Positions 40,702 to 49,231 are shown, counted from the first letter of the stretch. The stretch is 64,000 nucleotides of DNA from Streptomyces cucumeris (GCF_024295805.1 NZ_JANCLX010000014.1:1-64000); one strand, 5' to 3'. Made by a program: numbers and translations. The notes: a model not told the origin generated them from the sequence alone.

Positions 40702-41124
40702 GTGGCACTTTTCACGGATCATGGTGGCCGACAGCGGGAGCCTTTGGGTGGCGCGGATCAGGGCTTCGACATATGGCTTCAGGCCATGGGGGCAGAGCGC
40801 CACTACGGCACACTCTTGCGGCACTGGGAGGATGTCAAGCGCGGCAAGAGCCCGCATGTTCGGGACGACCTTGCCCAGGATCATTTCGAGGTGACCCTGA
40901 TCGCCGAGGTTATGAGCACGTACGGCGCGGTTCGGCACGCCATGGAGAGCGGGTACCGGCCCGGGGACACCATTGTGGGCGGGCGCCAGGTGGCGGACAT
41001 CTCGGCCGAGTACCTGCGGGCTTGCCTGATCCTTGCCTGTTACGTCGGGGTGGGGGACGCGACGGTGGCAGCCTGCAGGGACGACCAGGATGCACTGATG
41101 TCACTCGGGAAGACGCGAGGCTGA
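40702..41124 (+). CDS. Unknown helical protein
   Basis: 140 aa. GTG at 40702 is preferred because AAGGAGAGGAAGAGG lies directly upstream; the open frame begins at 40666. Mostly helical (FEVTLIAEVMSTYGAVRHAM; AEYLRACLILACYVGVGDAT). No family. Confidence 0.7.
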   Translation: MALFTDHGGRQREPLGGADQGFDIWLQAMGAERHYGTLLRHWEDVKRGKSPHVRDDLAQDHFEVTLIAEVMSTYGAVRHAMESGYRPGDTIVGGRQVADISAEYLRACLILACYVGVGDATVAACRDDQDALMSLGKTRG

Positions 41125-41141
41125 CGGAGCGGCGGGTTTCG

Positions 41142-41171
41142 GGATGCCATGGGGCCGACTCCGTGGCATCC
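41142..41171 (+). terminator. Hairpin terminator
   Basis: GGATGCCA/TGGCATCC (41142-41149, 41164-41171), 14-base loop, 17 bases after the stop. Confidence 0.6.
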
Positions 41172-41176
41172 AGTGA

Positions 41177-41293
41177 TTGGGCACCTGGACCAGTGACCAC
41201 GGCTACGCCCGGGACGCCTGGATCAACGACATGATCGATGAAGCCAAGAGTCGGGCGGACGAACCGCTGAAGGGGGTCAAGGGTTCGGCCTGA
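41177..41293 (+). CDS. Possible small peptide or gene remnant
   Basis: A TTG-initiated frame of 38 aa with DHGYARDAWINDMIDEAKSR looks more protein-like than chance, but has no ribosome site and sits right after a terminator. It may be the 3' remnant of a lost gene. Confidence 0.25.
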   Translation: MGTWTSDHGYARDAWINDMIDEAKSRADEPLKGVKGSA

Positions 41294-41386
41294 CGCACTG
41301 ACCGGCGCGTGTCGGTTCGGGGGGTGCGGCTCGGTCGCATCTTCCCGTGCCCATGCGAGGCGGGCGGAAAGAGAGAAGGAATGCTC

Positions 41387-41779
41387 ATGCGTAAGTACCC
41401 GATGGGTCGCTGGTCCCCCAGTGACACGTCGATCGGTGCGATGGTGTGGACGCGTCACGTTCCCGAAGGGGAGGGCGGGGGGTACTACCTGTACTCATGG
41501 CAGCGCGGTGCCCTCCAGGCCACGGTGGAAGAGCTGATCGAAGGAACCACCAAACGGGAGCGGGAGCAGCAGGGCAAGCGGAGTCGCTACGTGCAGGTGG
41601 ATTCGGTCTCCATTCCCGCCGAGGTGGCGGCGCTGGACAAGGCGGGTCAGGAACTCGGGGTGGCCCGGATGTTGTATGCCGACATGCGGGAACGCTTCGG
41701 CGGGATCGCCGAGTGGGTCACGTACGACACGGCCGGTCGGCCGGTGTGGTTCCACGACCGGGTGATCAACGAGGGCTAA
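41387..41779 (+). CDS. Unknown protein
   Basis: 130 aa. AAGGA sits six bases before this ATG, but directly against the ATG two codons earlier, so the second is chosen. Strands with TSIGAMVWTRHVPEGEG, a charged helix (TKREREQQGKRSRYVQ), and a C-terminal helix with ARMLYADMRERFGGIAEWV. No family. Confidence 0.75.
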   Translation: MRKYPMGRWSPSDTSIGAMVWTRHVPEGEGGGYYLYSWQRGALQATVEELIEGTTKREREQQGKRSRYVQVDSVSIPAEVAALDKAGQELGVARMLYADMRERFGGIAEWVTYDTAGRPVWFHDRVINEG

Positions 41780-41806
41780 TCGAAGCGGGCGGAGAAGGAG
41801 AGAATC

Positions 41807-42292
41807 ATGAGTGAGGCCCTGGACGAGCTGTTGCATGGACCGAGCGCCCTGCCGGTTCTGGTCAAGCCTGACGGAACGTACGAGACGACCGTGTACCCGC
41901 CCGCCACACTGGCCGAGTACGCGCCGGAGTCGATCGACATCGACTATGAGGGGTCGTTCGAGGATGGGCAGATTCTCGACCACCACGAGCGGGACGCCAT
42001 CGGCTCCGTCGAGAACGGATGGACCGTGCTCACCGGCTGGTCGGCCGACCCGTCGCTGTTCATCATGCGGAATGACCAGTACATCGGCGGTGACCTGGCG
42101 GAGCACATCGCCGGAACGCCGGGACTGTGGGCGGTCGTCTCGGTCGAGATGCACCCGCACCCGTGCGGCGCCGGGAAGGACGGGATGCCGTGCCCGGAGT
42201 GGACCGAGCACGAGACGTGCGAGCACGCCGAGGGTGGCGAGTCGGACGGCGTCGGGTGGGCGCTGGTCCACCGTGAGGTGGGCGATTCCTGA
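41807..42292 (+). CDS. Unknown protein, tandem paralogue of the 42292 gene
   Basis: 161 aa, GGAGAAGGAGAG site. GWTVLTGWSADPSLFIM...YIGGDLAEHIAGTPGLWAVVSVE...GWALVHRE aligns with the next gene's product in the same order. An insertion with HPHPC...CPEW...CEHAE adds a possible metal site absent from the paralogue. Function unknown; TGATG coupling to its partner. Confidence 0.8.
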   Translation: MSEALDELLHGPSALPVLVKPDGTYETTVYPPATLAEYAPESIDIDYEGSFEDGQILDHHERDAIGSVENGWTVLTGWSADPSLFIMRNDQYIGGDLAEHIAGTPGLWAVVSVEMHPHPCGAGKDGMPCPEWTEHETCEHAEGGESDGVGWALVHREVGDS

Positions 42293-42816
42293 TGTCGGAG
42301 TCTTTGGGGCGGATGCTCGGGAGTCGGGCGGTTATTCAGGTGCTTCCGGATTTGACCGCACGTCGATTTCCGGGTGTTGCGAATTCTCCAGACATCAGCG
42401 AGGAGGCGTTTCGCGGTCCGCGAAGTCGGGGTGAGTACGAACTGGCTCTGGGTGAGCTGATTTGCAAACAAGGGTGGCGCCCGGAAGTCGGCTGGTCGAA
42501 CATGAATTCCGGCCGTCTGATCATGCATCCCTCCGAGCATATTGGAGAACGCCTGGAGATTCATATCCGGCAGACATTTGGCCTCTGGTGTCTGCTTTCC
42601 CTGGACTCAGGGTGGATCATGGCTCACCGTAAACGCCCGACACCGAAGCGCGTGACCCTTCCGGAGTGCAATTCGAAAACCGGGCTTCGCGGCACGGGAG
42701 AGGTGACAGGACCCTCTCTGATTCCTGGCGAATTCATGGTCACGTGGGAGGACGGGGCCGACACCAGTGAAGGCATTGAGTGTGAGGGCCGAGACTGGGT
42801 GGAGGTTTTCACGTGA
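42292..42816 (+). CDS. Unknown protein, tandem paralogue of the 41807 gene
   Basis: 174 aa. Same N-terminal MSE.L..L start and the GW...GWS...LIM...HIGERLEIHIRQTFGLW core as its neighbour, with about a quarter of residues kept. Codon use is visibly less GC-rich, so the copies differ in history. The Cys/His insertion is lacking. Function unknown. Confidence 0.8.
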   Translation: MSESLGRMLGSRAVIQVLPDLTARRFPGVANSPDISEEAFRGPRSRGEYELALGELICKQGWRPEVGWSNMNSGRLIMHPSEHIGERLEIHIRQTFGLWCLLSLDSGWIMAHRKRPTPKRVTLPECNSKTGLRGTGEVTGPSLIPGEFMVTWEDGADTSEGIECEGRDWVEVFT

Positions 42817-43145
42817 GGTTCACGCGCCACACCAGTGGGGTCCGACAGCACTACAAGGCCCGCCCGGACGACGGGGATCCGGTCGCAAGGGCGGCAGGGA
42901 AGGCGGCCGGACACGCGGGATCCATCGGGGAGGTGTTCCCCTGCCCTGATGTGGTCCGGCCTGCATGCGAAAAGGGCGGGAAGCGCTGTGAAGGGTGGCA
43001 TGGCTACACCAAGACCACACAGCATCCTTCGCGCCCGGATTACAGCACGTGGGGGCACGGTAGTCGCAACGCGGCGGCCCATGCCCTGCTGATCCAGCGT
43101 CGCCAGTGGGCGCGGGAGATCGAAAAGATGAGATTGAGCAAGTGA
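42813..43145 (+). CDS. Small basic Cys-containing protein
   Basis: 110 aa, GTGA coupling. FPCPDVVRPACEKGGKRCEG holds three Cys; the sequence is rich in His/Arg/Gly and ends in a basic helix (HALLIQRRQWAREIEKM). Possibly nucleic-acid binding. Confidence 0.7.
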   Translation: MRFTRHTSGVRQHYKARPDDGDPVARAAGKAAGHAGSIGEVFPCPDVVRPACEKGGKRCEGWHGYTKTTQHPSRPDYSTWGHGSRNAAAHALLIQRRQWAREIEKMRLSK

Positions 43146-43164
43146 TCAACGGAAACGAGGACGC

Positions 43165-43524
43165 ATGATCGTCACGACGCGCAAGCTGGACGCCACGGAC
43201 ACCACGAGCGACCGAATCAGGGTGGTGGCGGAGGACGGAGCCACGGCGACATATCCGTACCCCTACAAGGAAGGGCTCCACGGCCGGGATGCACATGCAT
43301 GGGCCGTCCGCCGCTTGTTCCCCGGGCCCGAGTTCGATGCCCCGGTGTGGATGGAGGAGACATCCCGGGGCGAGAAGTTCATCGTGACGGACGGGGAGAA
43401 ACTGCGACAGATGGACAAGGAGACCATGAAGGACTCGAGGGTGTCGCTGGAGGAGCGGCAGGCGGCGTTCCAGCGACACAACCGGCGGACTGCCGGTGAC
43501 GAGATCAGCAGGGGCAACGCGTGA
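43165..43524 (+). CDS. Unknown protein
   Basis: 119 aa, ACGAGGACG upstream. Strands (DRIRVVAEDGATATYPYPY), a helix (RDAHAWAVRRLFPGPEFD) and a charged C-terminal helix (EERQAAFQRHNRRTAGD). GTGA overlap with the next gene. Confidence 0.75.
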   Translation: MIVTTRKLDATDTTSDRIRVVAEDGATATYPYPYKEGLHGRDAHAWAVRRLFPGPEFDAPVWMEETSRGEKFIVTDGEKLRQMDKETMKDSRVSLEERQAAFQRHNRRTAGDEISRGNA

Positions 43525-43736
43525 TCATCAATACGCGGACCGTCTGTGACGACGACACCGCTGAACCTCTGCTGGTTCTTGCCGTCATCAAGGCGGGTGG
43601 TGCGGGATGCCGGGAGGTGCCGATCGGGCCTGCCGACGACATTCCCACCCTGCATGCAGACATCGCTCGAGAACTGGCCGACCGACCGTTGCGACGGATT
43701 GAGAAAACCTTGAGCGGTTTCCGCTTCGAGGTGTAA
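43521..43736 (+). CDS. Small unknown protein
   Basis: 71 aa, GTG start in GTGA overlap. Two strands (PLLVLAVIKAGGAGCREVPI) and one helix (LHADIARELADRPLRRI). No family. Confidence 0.7.
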   Translation: MIINTRTVCDDDTAEPLLVLAVIKAGGAGCREVPIGPADDIPTLHADIARELADRPLRRIEKTLSGFRFEV

Positions 43737-43770
43737 CGAAGAGCAGGTCAAATTCAATCGGTGATGTTCG

Positions 43771-43810
43771 GGAAGATTCGGAGTCACGTATTCCGGATTC
43801 CGAGTCTTCC
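43771..43810 (+). terminator. Terminator
   Basis: GGAAGATTCGGA/TCCGAGTCTTCC (43771-43782, 43799-43810; one mismatch) followed by AGTGCGTTTCTG. Confidence 0.7.
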
Positions 43811-43863
43811 AGTGCGTTTCTGATTGGCGAATCACCATGAATCAGGACGGAAAGGACAAGGAT

Positions 43864-44367
43864 ATGACAAAGGCACCCCTGTGCCCCCTCTGTGAGGTCC
43901 GGGAGCGAAGCCGCGCCGATGGGCCAGGTCAGCCGGTCAGCTACTTCAGCCACTGCACTACGTGCACGTTGCTCTCTGGCCACCGGGAGCACTCACACAC
44001 CCACTATCCGAGCCCGACACAGGTGGCTGCCGGAACATTCAAGGCCGGTCACTCGTGGCGCACGTCGGTCTCGCTGCGCCCCTTGTGGAAGGGGGGTGTG
44101 CACATCGGATTCCGCTGCACGGAATTCGATGCGTGCGGATGGGAGCGCCGATTCACCGCGGAGGAACTCCGACCGTGCAGTGCGCACGCGAGGCAGCTCG
44201 GACTCGCGGACGGAATGATCCAAGGGGTGTGCTTCAGCTATCAAGAGCACCGACTGGAGCGCGGGGAGTGTGACGCACAGGGGTACATCACGGAGTATGG
44301 GCGGGAGCAGGAGCGACTGCGTTCCGACGCCGCCAACTGGGATCCCGGGCGGTACATCGAGCGATGA
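43864..44367 (+). CDS. Multi-zinc-site protein
   Basis: 167 aa. GGAAAGGACAAGG before this ATG; an ATG nine codons earlier lacks spacing. CPLCEVRERSR, HCTTCTL, CTEFDACGWERRF and CSAHARQLG give several Cys/His pairs, the third similar to treble-clef fingers (C-x5-CGW). Probably nucleic-acid or protein binding. Function unknown. Confidence 0.75.
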   Translation: MTKAPLCPLCEVRERSRADGPGQPVSYFSHCTTCTLLSGHREHSHTHYPSPTQVAAGTFKAGHSWRTSVSLRPLWKGGVHIGFRCTEFDACGWERRFTAEELRPCSAHARQLGLADGMIQGVCFSYQEHRLERGECDAQGYITEYGREQERLRSDAANWDPGRYIER

Positions 44368-44465
44368 CCCCGGCCGCATCCGCACACCTCCCGCGTGCAA
44401 TACATGGGCGAGAGCTGAGCACTTCCTCGATTGCTCAGAAAATCGGGAACGGAAAGAGGGGAAAG

Positions 44466-44795
44466 ATGAGCGACGCCGTTACATCGGAAAGAGTCGTCGG
44501 AAAGCATAATGTGGACGGAAGGGATGTCTACATTATGCGCCTCACCTGGCGCGACTCCTTCGGTCTGAGCTTCGACGTCTACGACGCGAAAACCGATGAG
44601 TGCTTCACGGAGGAATCATCCTTCGACGAATACCCCACGGACGAACAGATTCGTTCTGTGCTGCACCCCTGCGATTTGCGGGTGGAGTGCAAGTTTTGCC
44701 GTAATTCTGTTCCGGCTCAAACTGCGCACCGCCATGACGGTAATTGGGTCGGCGATGAGTGCTGCTGGGATGACCGACTGAGGATGACCGAGTAA
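44466..44795 (+). CDS. Small zinc-finger-like protein
   Basis: 109 aa; AGAGGGGAAAG decides this start. N-terminal beta unit (RVVGKHNVDGRDVYIMRLTW) and a C-terminal CKFCRNSVPAQTAHRHDGN...CCWDD metal site. Function unknown. Confidence 0.75.
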   Translation: MSDAVTSERVVGKHNVDGRDVYIMRLTWRDSFGLSFDVYDAKTDECFTEESSFDEYPTDEQIRSVLHPCDLRVECKFCRNSVPAQTAHRHDGNWVGDECCWDDRLRMTE

Positions 44796-44862
44796 GAAGC
44801 CCGACAAGGTGCGATCCGGGAAATAAATAACCAAGCAGGACTATAGAAACGGAGAGCGCGGT

Positions 44863-45225
44863 ATGACCAAGAACGGACGTAAGACACATGACCTCCTGGT
44901 CGAGTGGCTGCGCAACGATCACCCGGTGAACTACGCCGCTCGCGTGACGGTCACGGTCAACCGGAACTACTCCACCGACTACGGGGAGGGACTGCGGGAC
45001 GTCGTGACCGACGCGCTGTACCTGCCGGAGGGATACCTCCGGCTGTGTCAGAGCCTGGCCAGTGACAAGCCCCAGTCATACCCGAACGGCTACCCCTGTG
45101 AGCCTGGCGCCATGGAATGGACGCGGGACCAGATCACCCGGGATGAGTGGGACGCGCTGGACTGGAGTGCACTCGCCCGGGACACGTTCCCCGGTGTATT
45201 CGACGGCACCGACAACGAAGACTGA
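44863..45225 (+). CDS. Unknown protein
   Basis: 120 aa, CGGAGAGCG upstream. VNYAARVTVTVNRNYSTDYG is a beta segment; the C-terminal half contains WTRDQITRDEWDALDWSALA, an acidic Trp-rich helix also echoed in the 45925 product (YSRDEWDSALEAAESLDWD). Possibly distant relatives. Function unknown. Confidence 0.75.
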   Translation: MTKNGRKTHDLLVEWLRNDHPVNYAARVTVTVNRNYSTDYGEGLRDVVTDALYLPEGYLRLCQSLASDKPQSYPNGYPCEPGAMEWTRDQITRDEWDALDWSALARDTFPGVFDGTDNED

Positions 45226-45276
45226 GTGGACCGGAACGGGGCCGGTCTTCAGTATCAACGGACAAGGAGTAGAGAT

Positions 45277-45795
45277 ATGGCCGAGATCGTGACTGACATG
45301 AACAAGGTGACGAAAGAGGACTTCGGCTCGGTCGAGTGGGCGGACGTCGTCACCGGGAAGATCCCGGAAGGCAAGGCGCTCGCCGAGCTCGACTCGATGG
45401 ACCGAGTCGAACGGGAGTCACTGAAGCCGAAATACGACAGCGTCGCCGCGTTCAAGCTGCACCGGTTCTCCACGGACTTCGGATCGGACGAGGACCACGG
45501 AGACGCGGTCGACTGGCACCGCTGGTCGGCCCTGTTCCGCAACGTCACCGGCTCAGGCTCGAAGCACAAGTCGGAGCAGCCCGCTGCGATGCTGCACGTC
45601 GACTCCCAGGGATTCGTCACGGCGGAGTGGTACGGCGACGGAAATGCGGCCGAGGAGGTTTGGGCGTCCCTGGTCAAGGAGTGGGACGAGTACAACTCGC
45701 CGGAGTGTGAGGGTCACTACGACACCGACGACGCGCTGACTTCCGGCGTGGGTATCGGCGAGGCGATCTACTGCGACGGCTCCTGTCAGGGGTGA
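45277..45795 (+). CDS. Unknown acidic protein
   Basis: 172 aa, AAGGAGTAGAG before the ATG; an in-frame start at 45226 is disfavoured. Acidic throughout, with WADVVTGKIPEGKALAELDS and VWASLVKEWDEYNSPECEGH; Cys residues cluster at the end. The stop is 38 bases before palindrome copy 6. Function unknown. Confidence 0.75.
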   Translation: MAEIVTDMNKVTKEDFGSVEWADVVTGKIPEGKALAELDSMDRVERESLKPKYDSVAAFKLHRFSTDFGSDEDHGDAVDWHRWSALFRNVTGSGSKHKSEQPAAMLHVDSQGFVTAEWYGDGNAAEEVWASLVKEWDEYNSPECEGHYDTDDALTSGVGIGEAIYCDGSCQG

Positions 45796-45827
45796 TTGGC
45801 TGCAGTCTTCGGGCACACAAGGACTGA

Positions 45828-45887
45828 TACCCTGGCCTAGGCCGATGCGACTCGCCAGCGCCCGGCACCTGAGACCGGGCGCTGGCG
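45828..45887 (+). promoter_or_regulatory. Promoter with GGCCTAGGCC palindrome (copy 6) and leader hairpin
   Basis: TACCCT (45828-45833) directly precedes the perfect palindrome (45834-45843). A long leader hairpin CGCCAGCGCCCGG/CCGGGCGCTGGCG (45853-45865, 45875-45887) follows before the 45925 start. No good -35 seen. The hairpin may attenuate or protect the transcript. Confidence 0.65.
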
Positions 45888-45924
45888 ATACGGCTATGGA
45901 TGACGGGCGGAACAGGAGAGCGAA

Positions 45925-46377
45925 ATGGACAACCTGCGGTACAGCCGGGACGAGTGGGACAGTGCGCTGGAGGCGGCAGAGAGTCTCGACTGGGACCCGG
46001 TCGACGCCGAGGAGCAACATAGCCCTCTCGCACAGTGGCTCTGTGACCAGGTCATCGACCACGACAAGGTGGAACGGGATGTCGCAAGGATCGAGGCGGC
46101 ACTCAACGTGCTCACGGAGCGAGGGGAGGGCGAGGTCAGTCCTGAGCGCCTGATCGACGTCCTCAACTCCTACCAGGGTGAGACGGTGGATGACTGGCGC
46201 ACACTGGCCGAGGAGTACGCCGATGAGAACGGCATCGAGCTGGTGTTCCTGAATGGGACGCCGACGGAGGACGACTACCACAAGTGGTACGTCGGGCGCG
46301 GCGTCTGGGCCGGGGAGGTCTGCGCCGGGACCTCGGTCGGCGGCTCCCTGTACTGGTTCGACTCGAGCAAGTGGTGA
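45925..46377 (+). CDS. Unknown acidic protein under palindrome copy 6
   Basis: 150 aa, AGGAGAGCGAA site. Helical first half with heptads (VERDVARIEAALNVLTERG), second half with DWRTLAEEYADENGIELVFL and a Trp/Gly-rich end (WYVGRGVWAG). Net acidic like DNA-mimic proteins, but no ArdA or Ocr signature. Function unknown. Confidence 0.75.
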   Translation: MDNLRYSRDEWDSALEAAESLDWDPVDAEEQHSPLAQWLCDQVIDHDKVERDVARIEAALNVLTERGEGEVSPERLIDVLNSYQGETVDDWRTLAEEYADENGIELVFLNGTPTEDDYHKWYVGRGVWAGEVCAGTSVGGSLYWFDSSKW

Positions 46378-46395
46378 CCAGGGAAGGTGGCTGAA

Positions 46396-46638
46396 ATGCG
46401 GTACGAATACGAAGAGATGATGGACTGGAAGCACCGAGAAGAGTGCGGCGGCCGGGAACGGGAGATTGGTCTGACGTCTAGTGACCTGGCTGACTGTGAG
46501 CCCGAGCTGGCCGTAGCGGTGGCGGAAATCTACGCCCACGACAACGGCAAGCGCCGGGAGAGCAACCTCCGGAGGGAGAATGCCGAACTGCGGGCGCTGC
46601 TGAAGGAGAACGGCATCGGGGCCCCCGACTGGGACTGA
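46396..46638 (+). CDS. Small coiled-coil protein
   Basis: 80 aa. GAAGG eight bases before the ATG supports this start over a GTG three codons upstream. Charged N-terminal helix and a C-terminal leucine-zipper-like ESNLRRENAELRALLKENG. Function unknown. Confidence 0.75.
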   Translation: MRYEYEEMMDWKHREECGGREREIGLTSSDLADCEPELAVAVAEIYAHDNGKRRESNLRRENAELRALLKENGIGAPDWD

Positions 46639-46741
46639 CGGAGTCGTCGCGGCAGAGAGGTGACTTACCGCGTGATTCGGGAGCGTCCGGAAGGGGGCCG
46701 GGCGCTGACGTGTCTCACGGTGGGACGGAAAGGAGAGCGAA

Positions 46742-47278
46742 ATGATCAAGATGCTGACGCGTGCGCTGGGTACAGTCCACCCGAAGTTCGGAGTGATCGG
46801 CAGGGTGGACCGATCGGGCACGGGCAAGTCGATCATCGAGATCGGCAAGTCCAACGAGGATGGGTCCTGGACGAAGGTCCCGGATGGCGGTCACGTCGCC
46901 CTGGGACCCGAGGAGCGGGCCGAGCTCATCAGGGTGCTGGAGTCACACGAAAATCACCAGACTCTCAAGGTCGGTGACATCGTCGGCGGGCCCCTGGGGG
47001 CCACGGTGCTGGCCGTGGCGTACCACGAGACCGGCATGGCCGATCCGGGCAGGAAGAACGGCGTCGTTCTCGCATACTCCGATCACAAGCGCGAGTACTG
47101 GGTGTGGCGAGTGAACGCAGCCGGGGAACTGGAGCACGGCTACTGGAGTCACGACGCCGAGAAGTGCCTGAACCGATACGCCGCCCGTCTGATCGAGCGG
47201 CTTTATGCCCACGGCAATCGCTCCGCCCCCAAGCTGACGTTCGATCGAGTCCCGAATGGATCGGCCCTGGAAAGCTGA
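46742..47278 (+). CDS. Unknown protein
   Basis: 178 aa, GGAAAGGAGAGCGAA leader. SIIEIGKSNEDGSWTKVPDG and VGDIVGGPLGATVLAVAYHE suggest two small beta domains; the C-terminus is helical. No family recognised. Confidence 0.75.
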   Translation: MIKMLTRALGTVHPKFGVIGRVDRSGTGKSIIEIGKSNEDGSWTKVPDGGHVALGPEERAELIRVLESHENHQTLKVGDIVGGPLGATVLAVAYHETGMADPGRKNGVVLAYSDHKREYWVWRVNAAGELEHGYWSHDAEKCLNRYAARLIERLYAHGNRSAPKLTFDRVPNGSALES

Positions 47279-47280
47279 AT

Positions 47281-47589
47281 ATGGCGGATCGTTTCTGGAT
47301 CGATCCCCCGGAAGAATGGGAGGAGTCGTACATCGACCCCGGATGTCACTGCCTCCCGAATGTCTGCTGGATTCTGGCCGAGGATCTGGGGCACGCCCGG
47401 GAAACGTACGTCACTTTCCGAGATGGTGACGATGAGCTAGCCATCGCGTTCATTCGGTCAGGGGTGGTGGCCGGGAATCTCGAGGACGCCCGGGAGGGCG
47501 TGGTCTTGGCAGGACTGGAAGGTAGGACGCCGAAGATTTTCCGGATCGTCGGCCCATCGATGGACCAAAGGGAAGAAGGGGAAACATGA
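47281..47589 (+). CDS. Unknown protein
   Basis: 102 aa. GGAAAG precedes the ATG, two bases after the previous stop. WIDPPEEWEESYIDPGCHCL holds a CxC; the rest alternates strands and short helices. Stop overlaps the next start. Confidence 0.75.
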   Translation: MADRFWIDPPEEWEESYIDPGCHCLPNVCWILAEDLGHARETYVTFRDGDDELAIAFIRSGVVAGNLEDAREGVVLAGLEGRTPKIFRIVGPSMDQREEGET

Positions 47590-48188
47590 CCACCGGAAGT
47601 GGGCGCTCGCTGACGGGCCTGCGGGTTATGGTGCAGCGGGAGGGCGGTCTGATTTACGGGGTCGCCCGGGTTCGGTACAACGAGGGCCATACGTACGCCG
47701 GGAATTACGAGATCGAGACGGCCGACGGGGCATCGCTCCTTGCTCCTTTCGGCGACTGCATGCCAGGCAAGAACTGGGATGTGACGCCGAGGGAGGAAAG
47801 GTTCACGGGGGCGGAGATCTTCTATCCCTGCTTCCTGGACGGCAGTGGTCGGGATTTCCTGGCCCGCAGCCCGGGGGTCGTCGTGCCTGGGGATATGACA
47901 CAGATGCGGAAGCTGTTCGACCCAGTTCGCAAGGGCTGGACGGTCGGCTGGTACAGCCACGGTGCCAACGAATTCCGCGGCACATTGACGGTTGTCGAAC
48001 GCCGGGAAACGGCATTCGTCGTGACCGACGGGAAGAACACCCGCACCTACGAGTGGCCGACCGCTCGGGAGGAGTTCGAGGTGTGCGGCAGCACCCTGCA
48101 TGAGGTGCGGGTGCCACCGAGGCGGACGGGTAAGCATCCGTCCCGGTCTCTGTCGATCACGGTCCACCGACCTCGGAAGGGCTACTGA
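47586..48188 (+). CDS. Unknown beta-rich protein
   Basis: 200 aa, AAGGGGAAAC site. Repeated strands (LTGLRVMVQREGGLIYGVAR; GTLTVVERRETAFVVTDGK) suggest one or two small barrel domains. Basic C-terminus. Function unknown. Confidence 0.75.
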   Translation: MTTGSGRSLTGLRVMVQREGGLIYGVARVRYNEGHTYAGNYEIETADGASLLAPFGDCMPGKNWDVTPREERFTGAEIFYPCFLDGSGRDFLARSPGVVVPGDMTQMRKLFDPVRKGWTVGWYSHGANEFRGTLTVVERRETAFVVTDGKNTRTYEWPTAREEFEVCGSTLHEVRVPPRRTGKHPSRSLSITVHRPRKGY

Positions 48189-48224
48189 AGAGCTGGGCGC
48201 AACCGGCTCAAGGGAGAGGGAACA

Positions 48225-48509
48225 GTGAAAATTGATCACTACACCGTGCACCACACGGTAGTGGACCCGCTTCCGGAGTCCACCTACGGGACGACTCCTC
48301 CGCACTTCACCTGGCAGCAGGCACTGGCGGAGGCCCTGAATGACCTGCGGAACGGACGTCGAGCGTTTGTCACGGCCCGGGACAAGGCCGGTTCAATCCT
48401 CTGCGTGCTCCCGATCGCGGAGTATCCGGTGGCCGGTGCGACCCACATCGACGACGAGACGGCGGACGCCGTGAATACCTTCACGGCCAAGATGGATTGG
48501 ACGATCTGA
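48225..48509 (+). CDS. Unknown protein
   Basis: 94 aa, GTG start with GGGAGAGGG. HFTWQQALAEALNDLRNGRR is a helix, then strands with FVTARDKAGSILCVLPIAE. A small alpha/beta fold. No family. Confidence 0.7.
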   Translation: MKIDHYTVHHTVVDPLPESTYGTTPPHFTWQQALAEALNDLRNGRRAFVTARDKAGSILCVLPIAEYPVAGATHIDDETADAVNTFTAKMDWTI

Positions 48510-48511
48510 CC

Positions 48512-48733
48512 ATGGCTATGACGGACGACATCAAGATCAAGCTCGCGGGGCATGGCCTGTTCCAGACCAACGGCCATCACTTCGATCAGCTCATGGCGAA
48601 GTACCTGCCCGCCTCGGTTGCCGAGCTGAGAGATGGGATCGGCGAACGGATCGACATCGATTATTCGGATCTGGAGACCGTAACCGAGTGCTTGATGGTA
48701 CTGGCCGAGCTGGATGGTCTCGCAACCAACTGA
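48512..48733 (+). CDS. Small helical protein
   Basis: 73 aa, ATG two bases after the previous stop (a second ATG lies two codons in). DDIKIKLAGHGLFQTNGHHF and DYSDLETVTECLMVLAELDG are its helices. Last gene before palindrome copy 7. Confidence 0.65.
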   Translation: MAMTDDIKIKLAGHGLFQTNGHHFDQLMAKYLPASVAELRDGIGERIDIDYSDLETVTECLMVLAELDGLATN

Positions 48734-48809
48734 CAACGGCTGCAATGGCACGGTAGTCTGGCCTAGGCCGACTTGTTCGGGAGCGGCCGGTCCCTTGGGA
48801 TCGGCCGCT
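48730..48809 (+). promoter_or_regulatory. Promoter with GGCCTAGGCC palindrome (copy 7) and leader hairpin
   Basis: The clearest example: -35 CTGACA (48730-48735), 18-base spacer, -10 TAGTCT (48754-48759), then the palindrome (48760-48769), so a bound dimer would cover the transcription start. A leader hairpin AGCGGCCG/CGGCCGCT (48782-48789, 48802-48809) follows before the 48845 start. Confidence 0.8.
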
Positions 48810-48844
48810 GACGTGCATATCGGACGCGGAGAAGGAGAAGGGCG

Positions 48845-49231
48845 ATGGAACGGAAGCAGGACATGTGGCGGGTAATCATCAACGCCACTAATGACCACGG
48901 AAGGAGGGTGCCCCCACTGCGGATCGAGGGAGTTATCGACCTGCCCCGGCCAATGATCGCACTGGACGCCGCCGACCATGCGCTGCGCTGCGCGGTAAAG
49001 GAACTACTCTTTCGCCCACATAAGATCACGGTCGATGTATGGGGGCGAGCGGACATCGGCTCAGATCTCATGCGGCTATGCAGTGCGGTGGCCGCGTTCG
49101 ATACCGCCCGAGACGTCTACCTTCGATACGCCCCATGGGTCGGAGCCCCCGGCGATGACTACCACGAGATCGGGGATCCCGGGGTAAGCGAGATCCTCTC
49201 CCTAGAGTATCGAGAGATTGGGCGAGCATGA
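48845..49231 (+). CDS. Unknown protein under palindrome copy 7
   Basis: 128 aa, GAGAAGGAGAAGG site. MWRVIINATNDHGRR and a helix with DAADHALRCAVKELLF; C-terminal acidic segment with strands. Overlaps the next start by ATGA. Function unknown. Confidence 0.75.
   Translation: MERKQDMWRVIINATNDHGRRVPPLRIEGVIDLPRPMIALDAADHALRCAVKELLFRPHKITVDVWGRADIGSDLMRLCSAVAAFDTARDVYLRYAPWVGAPGDDYHEIGDPGVSEILSLEYREIGRA

Noticed and set aside
45553..46854. 433-codon minus-strand frame
   Set aside because: It spans several plus-strand genes, a promoter and a leader hairpin; composition is that of an antisense shadow.
46660..46977. 105-codon plus-strand frame starting GTG before the 46742 gene
   Set aside because: The first ~28 codons look plausible, but the rest is an out-of-frame reading of the strong 46742 gene.
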